A stretch of DNA of 45,985 nt from Verrucomicrobiota bacterium (GTDB lineage: Bacteria > Verrucomicrobiota > Verrucomicrobiia > Opitutales > Opitutaceae), in assembly GCA_016222805.1 (NCBI GenBank), contig JACRQG010000008.1:658978-704962 (forward strand), in the 5' to 3' direction. The first letter of the stretch is position 1, and the number at the start of each line of letters is the position of its first letter. The translations under genes were made by a program, and so were the position numbers. Below the pieces are notes generated by a model. The model was not told the origin of the DNA. It saw only the letters and a list, made by a program, of their open reading frames with translations, and made no database searches. Shown here piece by piece: positions 31,663 through 39,603 of this stretch.

Positions 31663-32190
31663 TCACAACTCCACCTCCGCCGGGGCGACGACCTTCGGGT
31701 CGAGCGCGGGGGAAACGGCGGGCAGGCGGACCGAGGTCGCCACCCAACCGTGGTGCTTGAGCGTGCCGCGGAACGGCGGTTGGCCCGCGACGTTGCCGGT
31801 GAGCCGGATGCGGCCCGCGTCGAAGCCGGCCGGCACCTGCACGGCGGCCCCCTCCGCCTCGTGAAGCACGGGTGCGAGGGTGAGGTACTGCGCCAGAACC
31901 TTGCGGCTGCCGGTATGTACAACTCGGGCGGCGGCCCCGATCTCGGCATCGGAAAACGAGGCGACGTCCTCCTGCAGGAAATCGACGAGCCGGCCCTCCC
32001 GTTGCAGCAGGGCCAGCAGGGCGAGGCCAGCGGCGTGGGTCTGCTCCGGCGCGGGTTCAGGGGCGCGCGGGGCGGGCGCGGGAGCCGTCGGCGTATCCGC
32101 GGCGGCGACACGGGCGGCGAGCGTGGCATCGCCCAGCACGCGGAAGGCGAGGCCGAGGCGGGCGAAAAAGGAGGGAGCGGCGGATGACAT
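31663..32190 (-). CDS. DUF2760 protein
   Basis: A 175-residue protein. Residues 5-30 form a helix (SFFARLGLAFRVLGDATLAARVA), followed by an Ala/Pro-rich linker (TPTAPAPAPRAPEPAPEQ). Then comes the DUF2760 core: AGLALLALLQREGRLVDFLQ, EDVASFSDAEIGAAARVVHT and YLTLAPVLHEAEGAAVQVPA. The end is FRGTLKHHGWVATSVRLPAV. In many bacteria this gene stands directly before two Hsp70-like genes, exactly as here, so it is likely a partner or adaptor of those ATPases; its biochemical role is not known. It is the first gene of the cassette and is divergent from the third TonB receptor (130-base intergenic region). Confidence 0.9.
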   Translation of the reverse strand: MSSAAPSFFARLGLAFRVLGDATLAARVAAADTPTAPAPAPRAPEPAPEQTHAAGLALLALLQREGRLVDFLQEDVASFSDAEIGAAARVVHTGSRKVLAQYLTLAPVLHEAEGAAVQVPAGFDAGRIRLTGNVAGQPPFRGTLKHHGWVATSVRLPAVSPALDPKVVAPAEVEL

Positions 32191-32320
32191 GGGAGCGCGG
32201 GAGTGGATCAGGGATCCGCGGGGGATTCAACCGCTTGATCGTTGCAGTTCCGGCCCGCGCGGTCTCCCCTGAACGGGTCCCGGTCGTCGGCCGGAATCCG
32301 GCGCCGGCCCCGTTTTCACC

Positions 32321-35300
32321 ATGCCGCGCACGTTTTCTCCCCTGCCCCCGCTCCGTTGGCTGACCCTGGCCCTGCTCCTCGTGCTGCCTGTCCTTCCGGG
32401 AAGGGCCGCCACGCCCGCCACCGGCACGGTTACCGGGCGCGTGCAGAATGTCGTCACCGGCCAGTACCTGAACAACGCGCAGGTCACCCTTTCGGGCACG
32501 ACCCACACGGCCTACACGGACAAGTTTGGCGTGTTCCAAATGGTGGGCGTGCCGGCCGGCCCGGCGGTGCTGGAGGTGTTCTACACCGACCTCGATCGGG
32601 CGCGGATTCCGATCCAGGTGCCAGCCGGCGGCACGGTCGAGCAGGCGGTCAACCTCACCAGCGTCGCGCGCTACGGACGGGATGCGGAGACGGTGAAGCT
32701 CGACGCCTTCGTGGTGGCCAGCGACCGCGAGACCGATTCGCAGGCCATCGCCACGAACGAGCAGCGCTTCGCTCCCAACCTGAAGAACGTCATGGCGACG
32801 GACACGCTCGGCGACATCCTCGGCGGCAGCGTGGGCGAGTTCCTGAAGTTCCTGCCCGGCGTGACGGTGGAGAACGACTGGGCGGACGTGGCGGGGATCT
32901 CGGTGCGCGGCATCGGCGGCGCGATGACCTCCATCACCGCCGACGGCGCGCCGGCCTCCAACATCTGGGCGACGCCGACGCGCAGCGTGGACGTGCGCAG
33001 CATGGCGCTGAACGACATCGCCCGCATCGAACTGACCAAGGTGCCCACCCCGGCGACCCCCGCGGATTCGCTGGCGGGCTCGGTGAACATGGTGGGCAAG
33101 AGCGCCTTCGAGCGCACCGGCCGGCAGCTGCGCTACAGCCTCAACCTGGTGGGCAATCACGAGAACCTCACCCTGCAGCGCACCCCGCATTCCAACCGGG
33201 ATCACAACACCTTCAAGATCCTGCCCGGGGCGAACCTCGACTTCACCTGGCCGGTCACGAAGACCTTCGGCCTGGTGATCGCCGGTACCAACGCGAGCAT
33301 CTACAATGAGCAGCACTTCACGCGGACCTACTGGAGCGCCACCGGCAGCGGCACCAACGCCGCGGCCGCCTCCCTGCGCAACCCGATCATGTACCAGTAC
33401 TACCTGCTCGACGGCCCGCGAAACATCGTGCGCAACACCCTGAGCGTGAAGGCCGACTGGAAGGCGACCCCGCACAGCGTGTTCTCCCTCGGCCATGTCG
33501 CCAGCCGCACCGACACCTGGATCGGCTCCCTCTCGATGACCTTGAACGCCGGCACCAACGGCACCCCCACGCCCGCGACCGGTCTGCCAATGCTCTTCGA
33601 CGCCCGCTCGACCCGCGGGGCCACCGGTCGCGGGACGATGACCAACAGCGGCACCAACCAGCTCGGCAACCAGATCACCGACACCACCAACCTCACATTC
33701 CGCTTCGACGACGGCCGCTGGCGCATCGAATCTGGCATCAGCCGCTCCGCCTCCGAGATGAAGCGCCGGTACGGCGACGCCGGTTTCTTCTATACCGCCA
33801 ACGCCACCAATCGGAACCCGATCCGGATCAGCTTCCAGGACATCGACGAGGACAAACCGGGGCGGATCGACCTTTTCGACAACAGCGGCACGCCGCTCGA
33901 CTGGCGGGAGATCGCCAACTTCCGCGGGACGACCGCGACGGCGGTGCAAACCCGCAATGTCAACGAGGTGCACAACGGCTACGTCAACGTGCGCCGCGGT
34001 TTCAACTTCCTGCCGTTTCCCACGGCGCTCCAGCTCGGCGCCTCGCGCCGCGACCAGAAACTCGACACCAACATGACGAGCGAGGCCTGGACCTTCCAGG
34101 GGCCCGATGGCCGCTCCGGCACGACCGCCCCGCTGGATCCCTATATCATGCGGGTCTATCGGAACGTGGACTCACACTACGGTTTCCGGAACATCCAGTG
34201 GATGTCACCCTCGCGGGCGTGGGAGGCGTATCTCGCCAATCCGCTGCTCTACGGGAAGACGGAGGCCCAGCGCGTGACGGAGGCCAACTACGCCGTCGAC
34301 AACTACGAGCGCCTCGATGAGTCCGTGCAGGCCGGCTACGTGCAGGCGGAGGCGCAGCTCTTTAACCACCGCCTGCGGGTGCTCGGCGGCGTGCGCTTCG
34401 AGCGCACACTCGACGACGGCCAAGGGGCGCTGACGGACAACGACGCCGTCTGGCAGCGCAATCCCGACGGCTCGTTCGTGCGCAACGCCGCCGGCCAGCG
34501 CGTGCGCAAACCCGAGGCGGGCGCGGTGAACTCCTACGCGCAGTTCCTCCTCACCCGCAAGCCGCGCGCGGTGTTCTCCCACCGCACCTACGAGGGCTAC
34601 TACCCCAGCCTGCACCTGACCTACAACGTCACCGAAAACTTCCTCGCCCGCTTCGGCTACGCCTCGACCTACGGCCGGCCGAACTTCACCGACATCATCC
34701 CGCGCATCGTCGCCACCGGGGCGGATCTCGATGACGACGATCCGGATCCGCCGACCGGGCGCGGCACGCTCACCGTGCGCAACCCGGCGCTCAAGCCATG
34801 GACCGCGGACAACTACGACTTCTCCGCCGAGTTCTACACGGCGCACGGCGGCCTGCTCAGCGCGGGCCTGTTCCGAAAGGACATCCAGAACTTCTTCGGC
34901 GACTCGGCGCGGTTCGCCACGCCGGAACTGCTCGCGACCATGGGCCTCGATCCGCGCTACGTCGGGTGGAATGTCATCACCAAGTTCAACGCCGGCGACG
35001 CGCGCATCAGCGGCGTGGAGGTGAACATCCGCCAGTCGCTCCGCGGCCTGGGTCGTTGGGGCAGCTACTTCACGCTGTTTGCCAACGGCACGAAACTTGA
35101 CCTCGACGGGCAACCCGGGGCGTCGTTCACGAGCTTCATCCCGAAGAGTGGCAACTGGGGCGCGACCTTCAGCTCGCGGCGGGTGACGCTCACCGCCCGC
35201 TGGAACTACCGCGGGCTGGACCGCCGCCTGCCCCAGGCCGCGTTCGGGCCCGACGGCTACGAGTACTTCAAAGAGCGCATCACGCTCGACATGAACGGCT

Positions 35301-35467
35301 CCTACCAGCTTTCGCGTCGGTTCTCGGTGGTGGCGAGTGCCAACAACGTGCTCAACGAGCCGCAGACCTTGCTCCGCTACGGATCCGAGACCCCGGCCTA
35401 CGCGCGGCAGTACCAGGAGGCGGAGTTCGGCATCCAGATGGCCCTCGGCCTGCGCGGCACGTTCTGA
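32321..35467 (+). CDS. TonB-dependent receptor with N-terminal carboxypeptidase-regulatory-like domain
   Basis: A 1048-residue outer-membrane receptor. It has a signal peptide (1-30), a beta-sandwich regulatory domain at about 34-115 (TGTVTGRVQNVVTGQYLNNA to TVEQAVNLTS) and a TonB-box-like VKLDAFVVASD (125-135). The plug at about 140-260 shows TLGDILGGSVGEFLKFLPGV, GISVRGIGG, ARIELTKVPTPATPADSLAG and SVNMVGKSAF. The barrel ends in ALGLRGTF. The 'VPTPATPADSLAGSVN' wording places it in the TIGR01782-like group, mostly linked with carbohydrate uptake. It differs in architecture from the other two receptors of the window. No glycoside hydrolase or SusD homologue is adjacent, so the substrate is open. 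It is divergent from the DUF2760 cassette. Confidence 0.93.
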   Translation: MPRTFSPLPPLRWLTLALLLVLPVLPGRAATPATGTVTGRVQNVVTGQYLNNAQVTLSGTTHTAYTDKFGVFQMVGVPAGPAVLEVFYTDLDRARIPIQVPAGGTVEQAVNLTSVARYGRDAETVKLDAFVVASDRETDSQAIATNEQRFAPNLKNVMATDTLGDILGGSVGEFLKFLPGVTVENDWADVAGISVRGIGGAMTSITADGAPASNIWATPTRSVDVRSMALNDIARIELTKVPTPATPADSLAGSVNMVGKSAFERTGRQLRYSLNLVGNHENLTLQRTPHSNRDHNTFKILPGANLDFTWPVTKTFGLVIAGTNASIYNEQHFTRTYWSATGSGTNAAAASLRNPIMYQYYLLDGPRNIVRNTLSVKADWKATPHSVFSLGHVASRTDTWIGSLSMTLNAGTNGTPTPATGLPMLFDARSTRGATGRGTMTNSGTNQLGNQITDTTNLTFRFDDGRWRIESGISRSASEMKRRYGDAGFFYTANATNRNPIRISFQDIDEDKPGRIDLFDNSGTPLDWREIANFRGTTATAVQTRNVNEVHNGYVNVRRGFNFLPFPTALQLGASRRDQKLDTNMTSEAWTFQGPDGRSGTTAPLDPYIMRVYRNVDSHYGFRNIQWMSPSRAWEAYLANPLLYGKTEAQRVTEANYAVDNYERLDESVQAGYVQAEAQLFNHRLRVLGGVRFERTLDDGQGALTDNDAVWQRNPDGSFVRNAAGQRVRKPEAGAVNSYAQFLLTRKPRAVFSHRTYEGYYPSLHLTYNVTENFLARFGYASTYGRPNFTDIIPRIVATGADLDDDDPDPPTGRGTLTVRNPALKPWTADNYDFSAEFYTAHGGLLSAGLFRKDIQNFFGDSARFATPELLATMGLDPRYVGWNVITKFNAGDARISGVEVNIRQSLRGLGRWGSYFTLFANGTKLDLDGQPGASFTSFIPKSGNWGATFSSRRVTLTARWNYRGLDRRLPQAAFGPDGYEYFKERITLDMNGSYQLSRRFSVVASANNVLNEPQTLLRYGSETPAYARQYQEAEFGIQMALGLRGTF

Positions 35468-35506
35468 GCCGGCCCGCCGCCCGCGCCTTCATGATCCAAC
35501 GGCGAT

Positions 35507-35589
35507 CCCTGTGGGCGGGGCGACCCCGCCCCGCATCGAGCCATCCACGTCACGAGACAGCGCGCGGCGAGGTCGCCGCGCCTACAGGG
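35507..35589. repeat. Paired inverted REP-like repeat (BIME-like)
   Basis: CCCTGTGGGCGGGGCGACC (35507-35525) faces GGTCGCCGCGCCTACAGGG (35571-35589), complementary with three mismatches. The arrangement and spacing match the 17520-17601 element. It lies in the convergent gap between the third TonB receptor and the first orphan permease. Confidence 0.75.
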
Positions 35590-35669
35590 CCCGGTCAGCC
35601 GGCAGAGGTCTGGCTGGATCATCGTCGGGACGACGCCCTGCGCCCAGGTGCTTCGCTGCAAACCCGCCT

Positions 35670-35697
35670 CCTGTGGGCGGGCGCCCTTCACCCCGCG
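35670..35697. repeat. Degenerate copy of GTGGGCGGGGCGACC repeat
   Basis: CCTGTGGGCGGGCGCCCTTC and ACCCCGCG follow the family opening, with the middle altered. Third unit in the same 252-base gap, only 23 bases from the stop codon of the permease gene. Confidence 0.45.
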
Positions 35698-35719
35698 GAA
35701 TTCGCCTCCGGTTCCTGCG

Positions 35720-38122
35720 TCAGTCGGTCCTCAGGGTCTCGACCGGGTTGACCCGCATGGCGCGGCGGGCCGGGAGCCAGCTCGCGGCGAGTCCGACCGC
35801 GGTCAAGAGCACCGCGACGAGACCGAGGTTCAGCGGATCGTGCGGCGCGACGCCATAGAGCATGCTGGCGATCAGCCGCGCCAAGGCGTACGCCGCGGCG
35901 GCGCCCACGGCGAAACCCAGGGCGGCGAGGCGCAGGCCTTGCCCCAGCAGCATCCGGCGGATCGACTCCAGGGGCGCGCCCAGGGCGATCCGGATCCCGA
36001 TTTCCCGCGTGCGTTGGCCGACCACGTAACTAAGCACGCCGTACAGCCCGACCGCGGCCAGCAGGACCGCGAGACCCGCGAATACGCCGAGCAGCGTCAT
36101 CATGATGCGCTGGTTGGTGACCGTGCGCTCGAACACCTCCTCCATCGTGCGAACCGTGAAGATGGGCAGCGTGGGTTCGACCTCGTGCATCGCCGCGCGC
36201 ACCGCGCCCGCAAGGGCGGCGGGGTCCTGCGTGGTCCGGAGGACGAACTTCACGCCCGTGGGGCAGCTCTGCCGGTACGGATAGTACAACTGCACGCGCG
36301 TCTCACGGCCGACGCCGTAGTTGGCGACATGACCGACGACCCCGATGATGGTCGAGGTACGGCGATTGCCCCCGGAACCCCCGAAGACGACCCGCCGCCC
36401 GATCGGATCCTGTCCGGCGAAGTGCGTCGCGGCGAAGGTCGTGTCGATGAGGCACACGCGTTCGTCGCCGGGTTGTTCGCGGTCCGTGAAGGTGCGTCCG
36501 CGCACGATCGGAATGCCCAGCGCGGCAAACGTGTCGGCGCTGGCGGCGTTGTTTTCCGTGGAAAACCAGCGGCCCGGACCGGGATCGGGCATCCCTTCCG
36601 GCAGAAAACTCGTCTGGTTCCCCCCGCCCGACAGGGGTAGCGGGTTGACCAGGGCGGCGTGAGTCACACCCGGCAGCGCCCGCAGTCGCTCCAAGGCCCG
36701 ACCGAGGAGCTGCGTGCGGCGGCTGGCATCCGACCACTCCCGGCCCGGCAGATCGAAGGTGAAGGTGAGCACACCCTCGGTCCGCAGTCCCGTGCTGGCC
36801 TGGTAGACGTTCTGGATGGTCCGGAACATCAGGCCCGAGACAAAGAGCAGCGCGACCGTCAGGGCGAATTCGCCGGCGATCAACGCGGAGCGCCAGCGAC
36901 CCTGGAGGCCGCCGCTGGTCCTACCTCCCGCGGCCAGCGCTGCATTGGGATCCGCCCGCGCACCCGCCAGGGCGGGTACCAGGCCGGCCAGCAGCGTCAC
37001 TCCCACCCCCATCACCGTGGAAAACGCAAAGACCGTGGCGTCCATTCTCGTCTCGGTGAGGAAGGGCGTGCCCTCGGGGATGAGGGAGCGGATGCCCTGC
37101 ATCGTCGCGTGACCGAAGACTAGGCCGAGGGCCGTGCCCGCCAGCCCCAGGATCAGGCATTCGGCCAGCACCAGGCGGAGGATGCCGCCGCGGCCGCTGC
37201 CGAGGGCGAGCCGGATCGCGAACTCCCGACCCCGCGCCGCGGAACGCGCGAGCAACAGGTTGGCGACGTTGGCGCAGGCGATCAGCAACACCCCGAAGGC
37301 GGCCAGGGCGGTGGACCAGACGGCCTGGCGCGCCTGCCCGACCACACGGTCGACCAGGGATTCCACCGTGACGGAATTGCCCGTGTTGCTCTGCGGGTAC
37401 TCGCGTTCGAGCTGGCGGGCGATGCCGACGAGGTCCGCCCGGGCGGCCTCGGCCGTGACGCCCGGGCGAAGCCGTCCGACACAGTAGATCCCGGGATGAT
37501 TGCCGCGGTCCGAGTGTTGGTCCGCCCACAGACCGATTGGCGCCCAGAGATCAGTCGTAGGCGAAGGGAAAATGAACCCCACCGGAAGCACCCCCACGAC
37601 GGTGTAGAGCTCGCCGCTGAGGTTGATCTCCCGGCCGATCACCCCGGGGTCGCCGGCGAAGGCGCGCCGCCAGAACCGCTCGCCGATCACCACGGTCCGG
37701 CCGGCGCCGGGTCGATCGTCGTTGGCTCCGAACCTGCGCCCCAGGAGCGGGGTGACCCCCAGGGCCGGCAGCAGGTCATGCGAAACGTGGGCGGCGACGA
37801 CGCGCTCGACCTCGGAGACCGTGAGGTAGTTGAAACTCTGGTTTCGGAAGGCGCCAAGGTGCGTGAAACTCCGCTGGCGTTCGCGCCAATCGAGGAAGTT
37901 GGGATAGGCGACCGACATGTTGGGCACCTGGGCGGAGTGCTCGCCGACAAACAGGAGCTCGTCGACCTGCGGCAGCGACAGGGGGCGCGTCAGCAGCGTG
38001 TTCAGGAAACTGAAAACCCCCGCGTTGGCCCCGAGGCCGAGCGCGAGGGTCAGGATGGCGATACTGGTGAAACCGGGAGCCTTGGCCAGGGACCGCAGGG
38101 CGAAGCGAAGTTCGGAGAGCAT
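35720..38122 (-). CDS. ADOP-type orphan permease (duplicated MacB/FtsX-like)
   Basis: An 800-residue inner-membrane protein with two copies of the MacB-type unit. The first copy has helix 1 (FTSIAILTLALGLGANAGVF, about 18-37) and a periplasmic domain from about 50 to 240 (LRPGVTAEAARADLVGIA). Three helices follow, including ALAAFGVLLIACANVANLLL with the motif ARGREFAIRLALGSGR. The second copy starts at IAGEFALTVALLFVSGLMFR and ends with GVLSYVVGQRTREIGIRIAL and ASWLPARRAMRVNPVETLRT. This is the acidobacterial duplicated orphan permease pattern (TIGR03434-like). No ATPase subunit is encoded with it. ATG 38122 was chosen because it directly begins the conserved MLSELRFALRSL. It lies 42 bases after the S41-like peptidase gene. 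Substrate unknown. Confidence 0.9.
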   Translation of the reverse strand: MLSELRFALRSLAKAPGFTSIAILTLALGLGANAGVFSFLNTLLTRPLSLPQVDELLFVGEHSAQVPNMSVAYPNFLDWRERQRSFTHLGAFRNQSFNYLTVSEVERVVAAHVSHDLLPALGVTPLLGRRFGANDDRPGAGRTVVIGERFWRRAFAGDPGVIGREINLSGELYTVVGVLPVGFIFPSPTTDLWAPIGLWADQHSDRGNHPGIYCVGRLRPGVTAEAARADLVGIARQLEREYPQSNTGNSVTVESLVDRVVGQARQAVWSTALAAFGVLLIACANVANLLLARSAARGREFAIRLALGSGRGGILRLVLAECLILGLAGTALGLVFGHATMQGIRSLIPEGTPFLTETRMDATVFAFSTVMGVGVTLLAGLVPALAGARADPNAALAAGGRTSGGLQGRWRSALIAGEFALTVALLFVSGLMFRTIQNVYQASTGLRTEGVLTFTFDLPGREWSDASRRTQLLGRALERLRALPGVTHAALVNPLPLSGGGNQTSFLPEGMPDPGPGRWFSTENNAASADTFAALGIPIVRGRTFTDREQPGDERVCLIDTTFAATHFAGQDPIGRRVVFGGSGGNRRTSTIIGVVGHVANYGVGRETRVQLYYPYRQSCPTGVKFVLRTTQDPAALAGAVRAAMHEVEPTLPIFTVRTMEEVFERTVTNQRIMMTLLGVFAGLAVLLAAVGLYGVLSYVVGQRTREIGIRIALGAPLESIRRMLLGQGLRLAALGFAVGAAAAYALARLIASMLYGVAPHDPLNLGLVAVLLTAVGLAASWLPARRAMRVNPVETLRTD

Positions 38123-38164
38123 GGGGGACGGGCGCCGCGCACTCGGCACCGGTACCAAAACCCA

Positions 38165-39532
38165 TCAGCGGGACTTCGGTTTCAGAAATTGTGCGCGGTG
38201 GAGGAGGATGGCCTCCAGCGGACGGTCGCGGCCCTCGCGGAAGTCGGCGAAGCTCATCTCGGCCGGCAGCGCCGGCTGGAGCGGCTCGAGTTTGCCGCCC
38301 GGCGTACCGAAGTACTTCGTGGAATAGGCGATGGGCAGGCGGGACGACGGCAGGACAAACGTCTGGACCTCGCCGTAGTGATTGGCCGTGCCGCTGGTGG
38401 CCTCCCCCACCAGGGTCGCGTCGAGGAGCCGCTGAAAGTCCCGGGCATTGAGGATGGCGGAGGAAAACGTGCGCCGGCCGAGGATGACGTACACCCGGCC
38501 GGGACCACGCAGGGCGGGCAGTTGCGCCAGCTTCTGCGCGAAACGCGTGCCGAAGTCGGACGCCCCGCCGCTGTTGTGGCGCAGGTCGAAGACGAAGGCG
38601 TCGACCTTCCCTTCCGCCAGGGCGGTGGTGAGGTCCGCCAGGGTCTGCGCGAAGAGCCCTTCGAGTGAAGGCAGCTTTGCGGCAGCGGCTTTGTCGCCGC
38701 GGCGCTCGGCAACCTCGCGACCGTCGCACCGGTTGTACTGGGCGTAGAAGAGGCGCGAATCAGCGAGGACGGTGGACCACAGGATGGATCGTTGATCGCG
38801 CCAGCCCAGGGCAAGGCGCCCCCCTTGGGGCGTCACCGAGCGGAGGGGCCCGGAGGCCGGCGACGGCGGAGCCAGCGGGAACGCCATTTCCTCCTCTCGC
38901 CCAGCCTCGTCGGCGCAGCGCAGGCGCAGCTGGTCGCCCGTCACCAGCCGGCAATGCCGCAGCACTTCGGGCAGGGCGAAGAGGCCGGGCAGGCGCGCCT
39001 TGACCACAACCGGATGGGTGGAAAGGAGCGCCGCCAGCCGTTGCTCAACCTCGGCCATGGGAATTCCGTTCACGGCGAGGAGCCTGCGGCCAAGCAGCTG
39101 GGGATGGTCCGGTCCGACACTGAGGATGCGCCAGCCGTCGGAAAACCAATACAGGCCGAGCGGCAGCGGAGAGGTACGCGGGCGGCCGGGCAGCTGGGTC
39201 CAGACCGCACCGCTGTGGTCGTCGCCCTGCGCCGTGATGATCTCCTGGAGACGCAGCGCCACGCCGAGGTCGGAGAGGCCGGAGGCTTCCCGGGCCAGGG
39301 CGTCGAGGCGTTGTTCGAAGACCGCCCGCTCGGTCTGGAAAAACAGGTTCTTGTGCCGGCGGGGCAGCTCGGTGCGCAGGAAGGCGAGATCGGCGGCCCA
39401 GTCGGGTCGCGCGGGCGCGGCCGGGACGGGAGTTCCCGAATCAGCCGCGGCCAAGATTGCTCCGGACAGCAGCAAGCTGCCCAGACTCCGGAGGGCACCA
39501 GAGACGCGAATCGGAAGCACCGGTGGATTCAT
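38165..39532 (-). CDS. S41-family-like serine peptidase, exported
   Basis: A 455-residue protein with a hydrophobic leader (SLGSLLLSGAILAAADSGTP, about 16-35). The middle resembles the S41/C-terminal-processing-peptidase fold: DDHSGAVWTQLPG and LLGRRLLAVNGIPMAEVEQR (a PDZ-like segment). DAFVFDLRHNSGGASDFGTR, RVYVILGRRTFSSAILNARD and LVGEATSGTANHYGEVQTF follow. The Ser in TFSSA and the following Gly-Glu-Ala-Thr-Ser-Gly are where the catalytic Ser and its neighbours lie in S41 enzymes. The expected catalytic Lys about 25 residues later is not obvious, so it could be a non-peptidase relative. It lies between two orphan permeases, all leftward, with gaps of 42 and 71 bases; co-transcription is probable. 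Confidence 0.8.
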   Translation of the reverse strand: MNPPVLPIRVSGALRSLGSLLLSGAILAAADSGTPVPAAPARPDWAADLAFLRTELPRRHKNLFFQTERAVFEQRLDALAREASGLSDLGVALRLQEIITAQGDDHSGAVWTQLPGRPRTSPLPLGLYWFSDGWRILSVGPDHPQLLGRRLLAVNGIPMAEVEQRLAALLSTHPVVVKARLPGLFALPEVLRHCRLVTGDQLRLRCADEAGREEEMAFPLAPPSPASGPLRSVTPQGGRLALGWRDQRSILWSTVLADSRLFYAQYNRCDGREVAERRGDKAAAAKLPSLEGLFAQTLADLTTALAEGKVDAFVFDLRHNSGGASDFGTRFAQKLAQLPALRGPGRVYVILGRRTFSSAILNARDFQRLLDATLVGEATSGTANHYGEVQTFVLPSSRLPIAYSTKYFGTPGGKLEPLQPALPAEMSFADFREGRDRPLEAILLHRAQFLKPKSR

Positions 39533-39603
39533 GGTCAGTCGTGAAGACCCGATCGAGACGGAAGATCGCCGGGAGAAAACGGGGCCTTCGCCACGGCTCG
39601 CCT

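Noticed and set aside
3446-35697. CRISPR array
   Set aside because: Repeats are single or paired palindromes far apart, not regularly spaced units with spacers.
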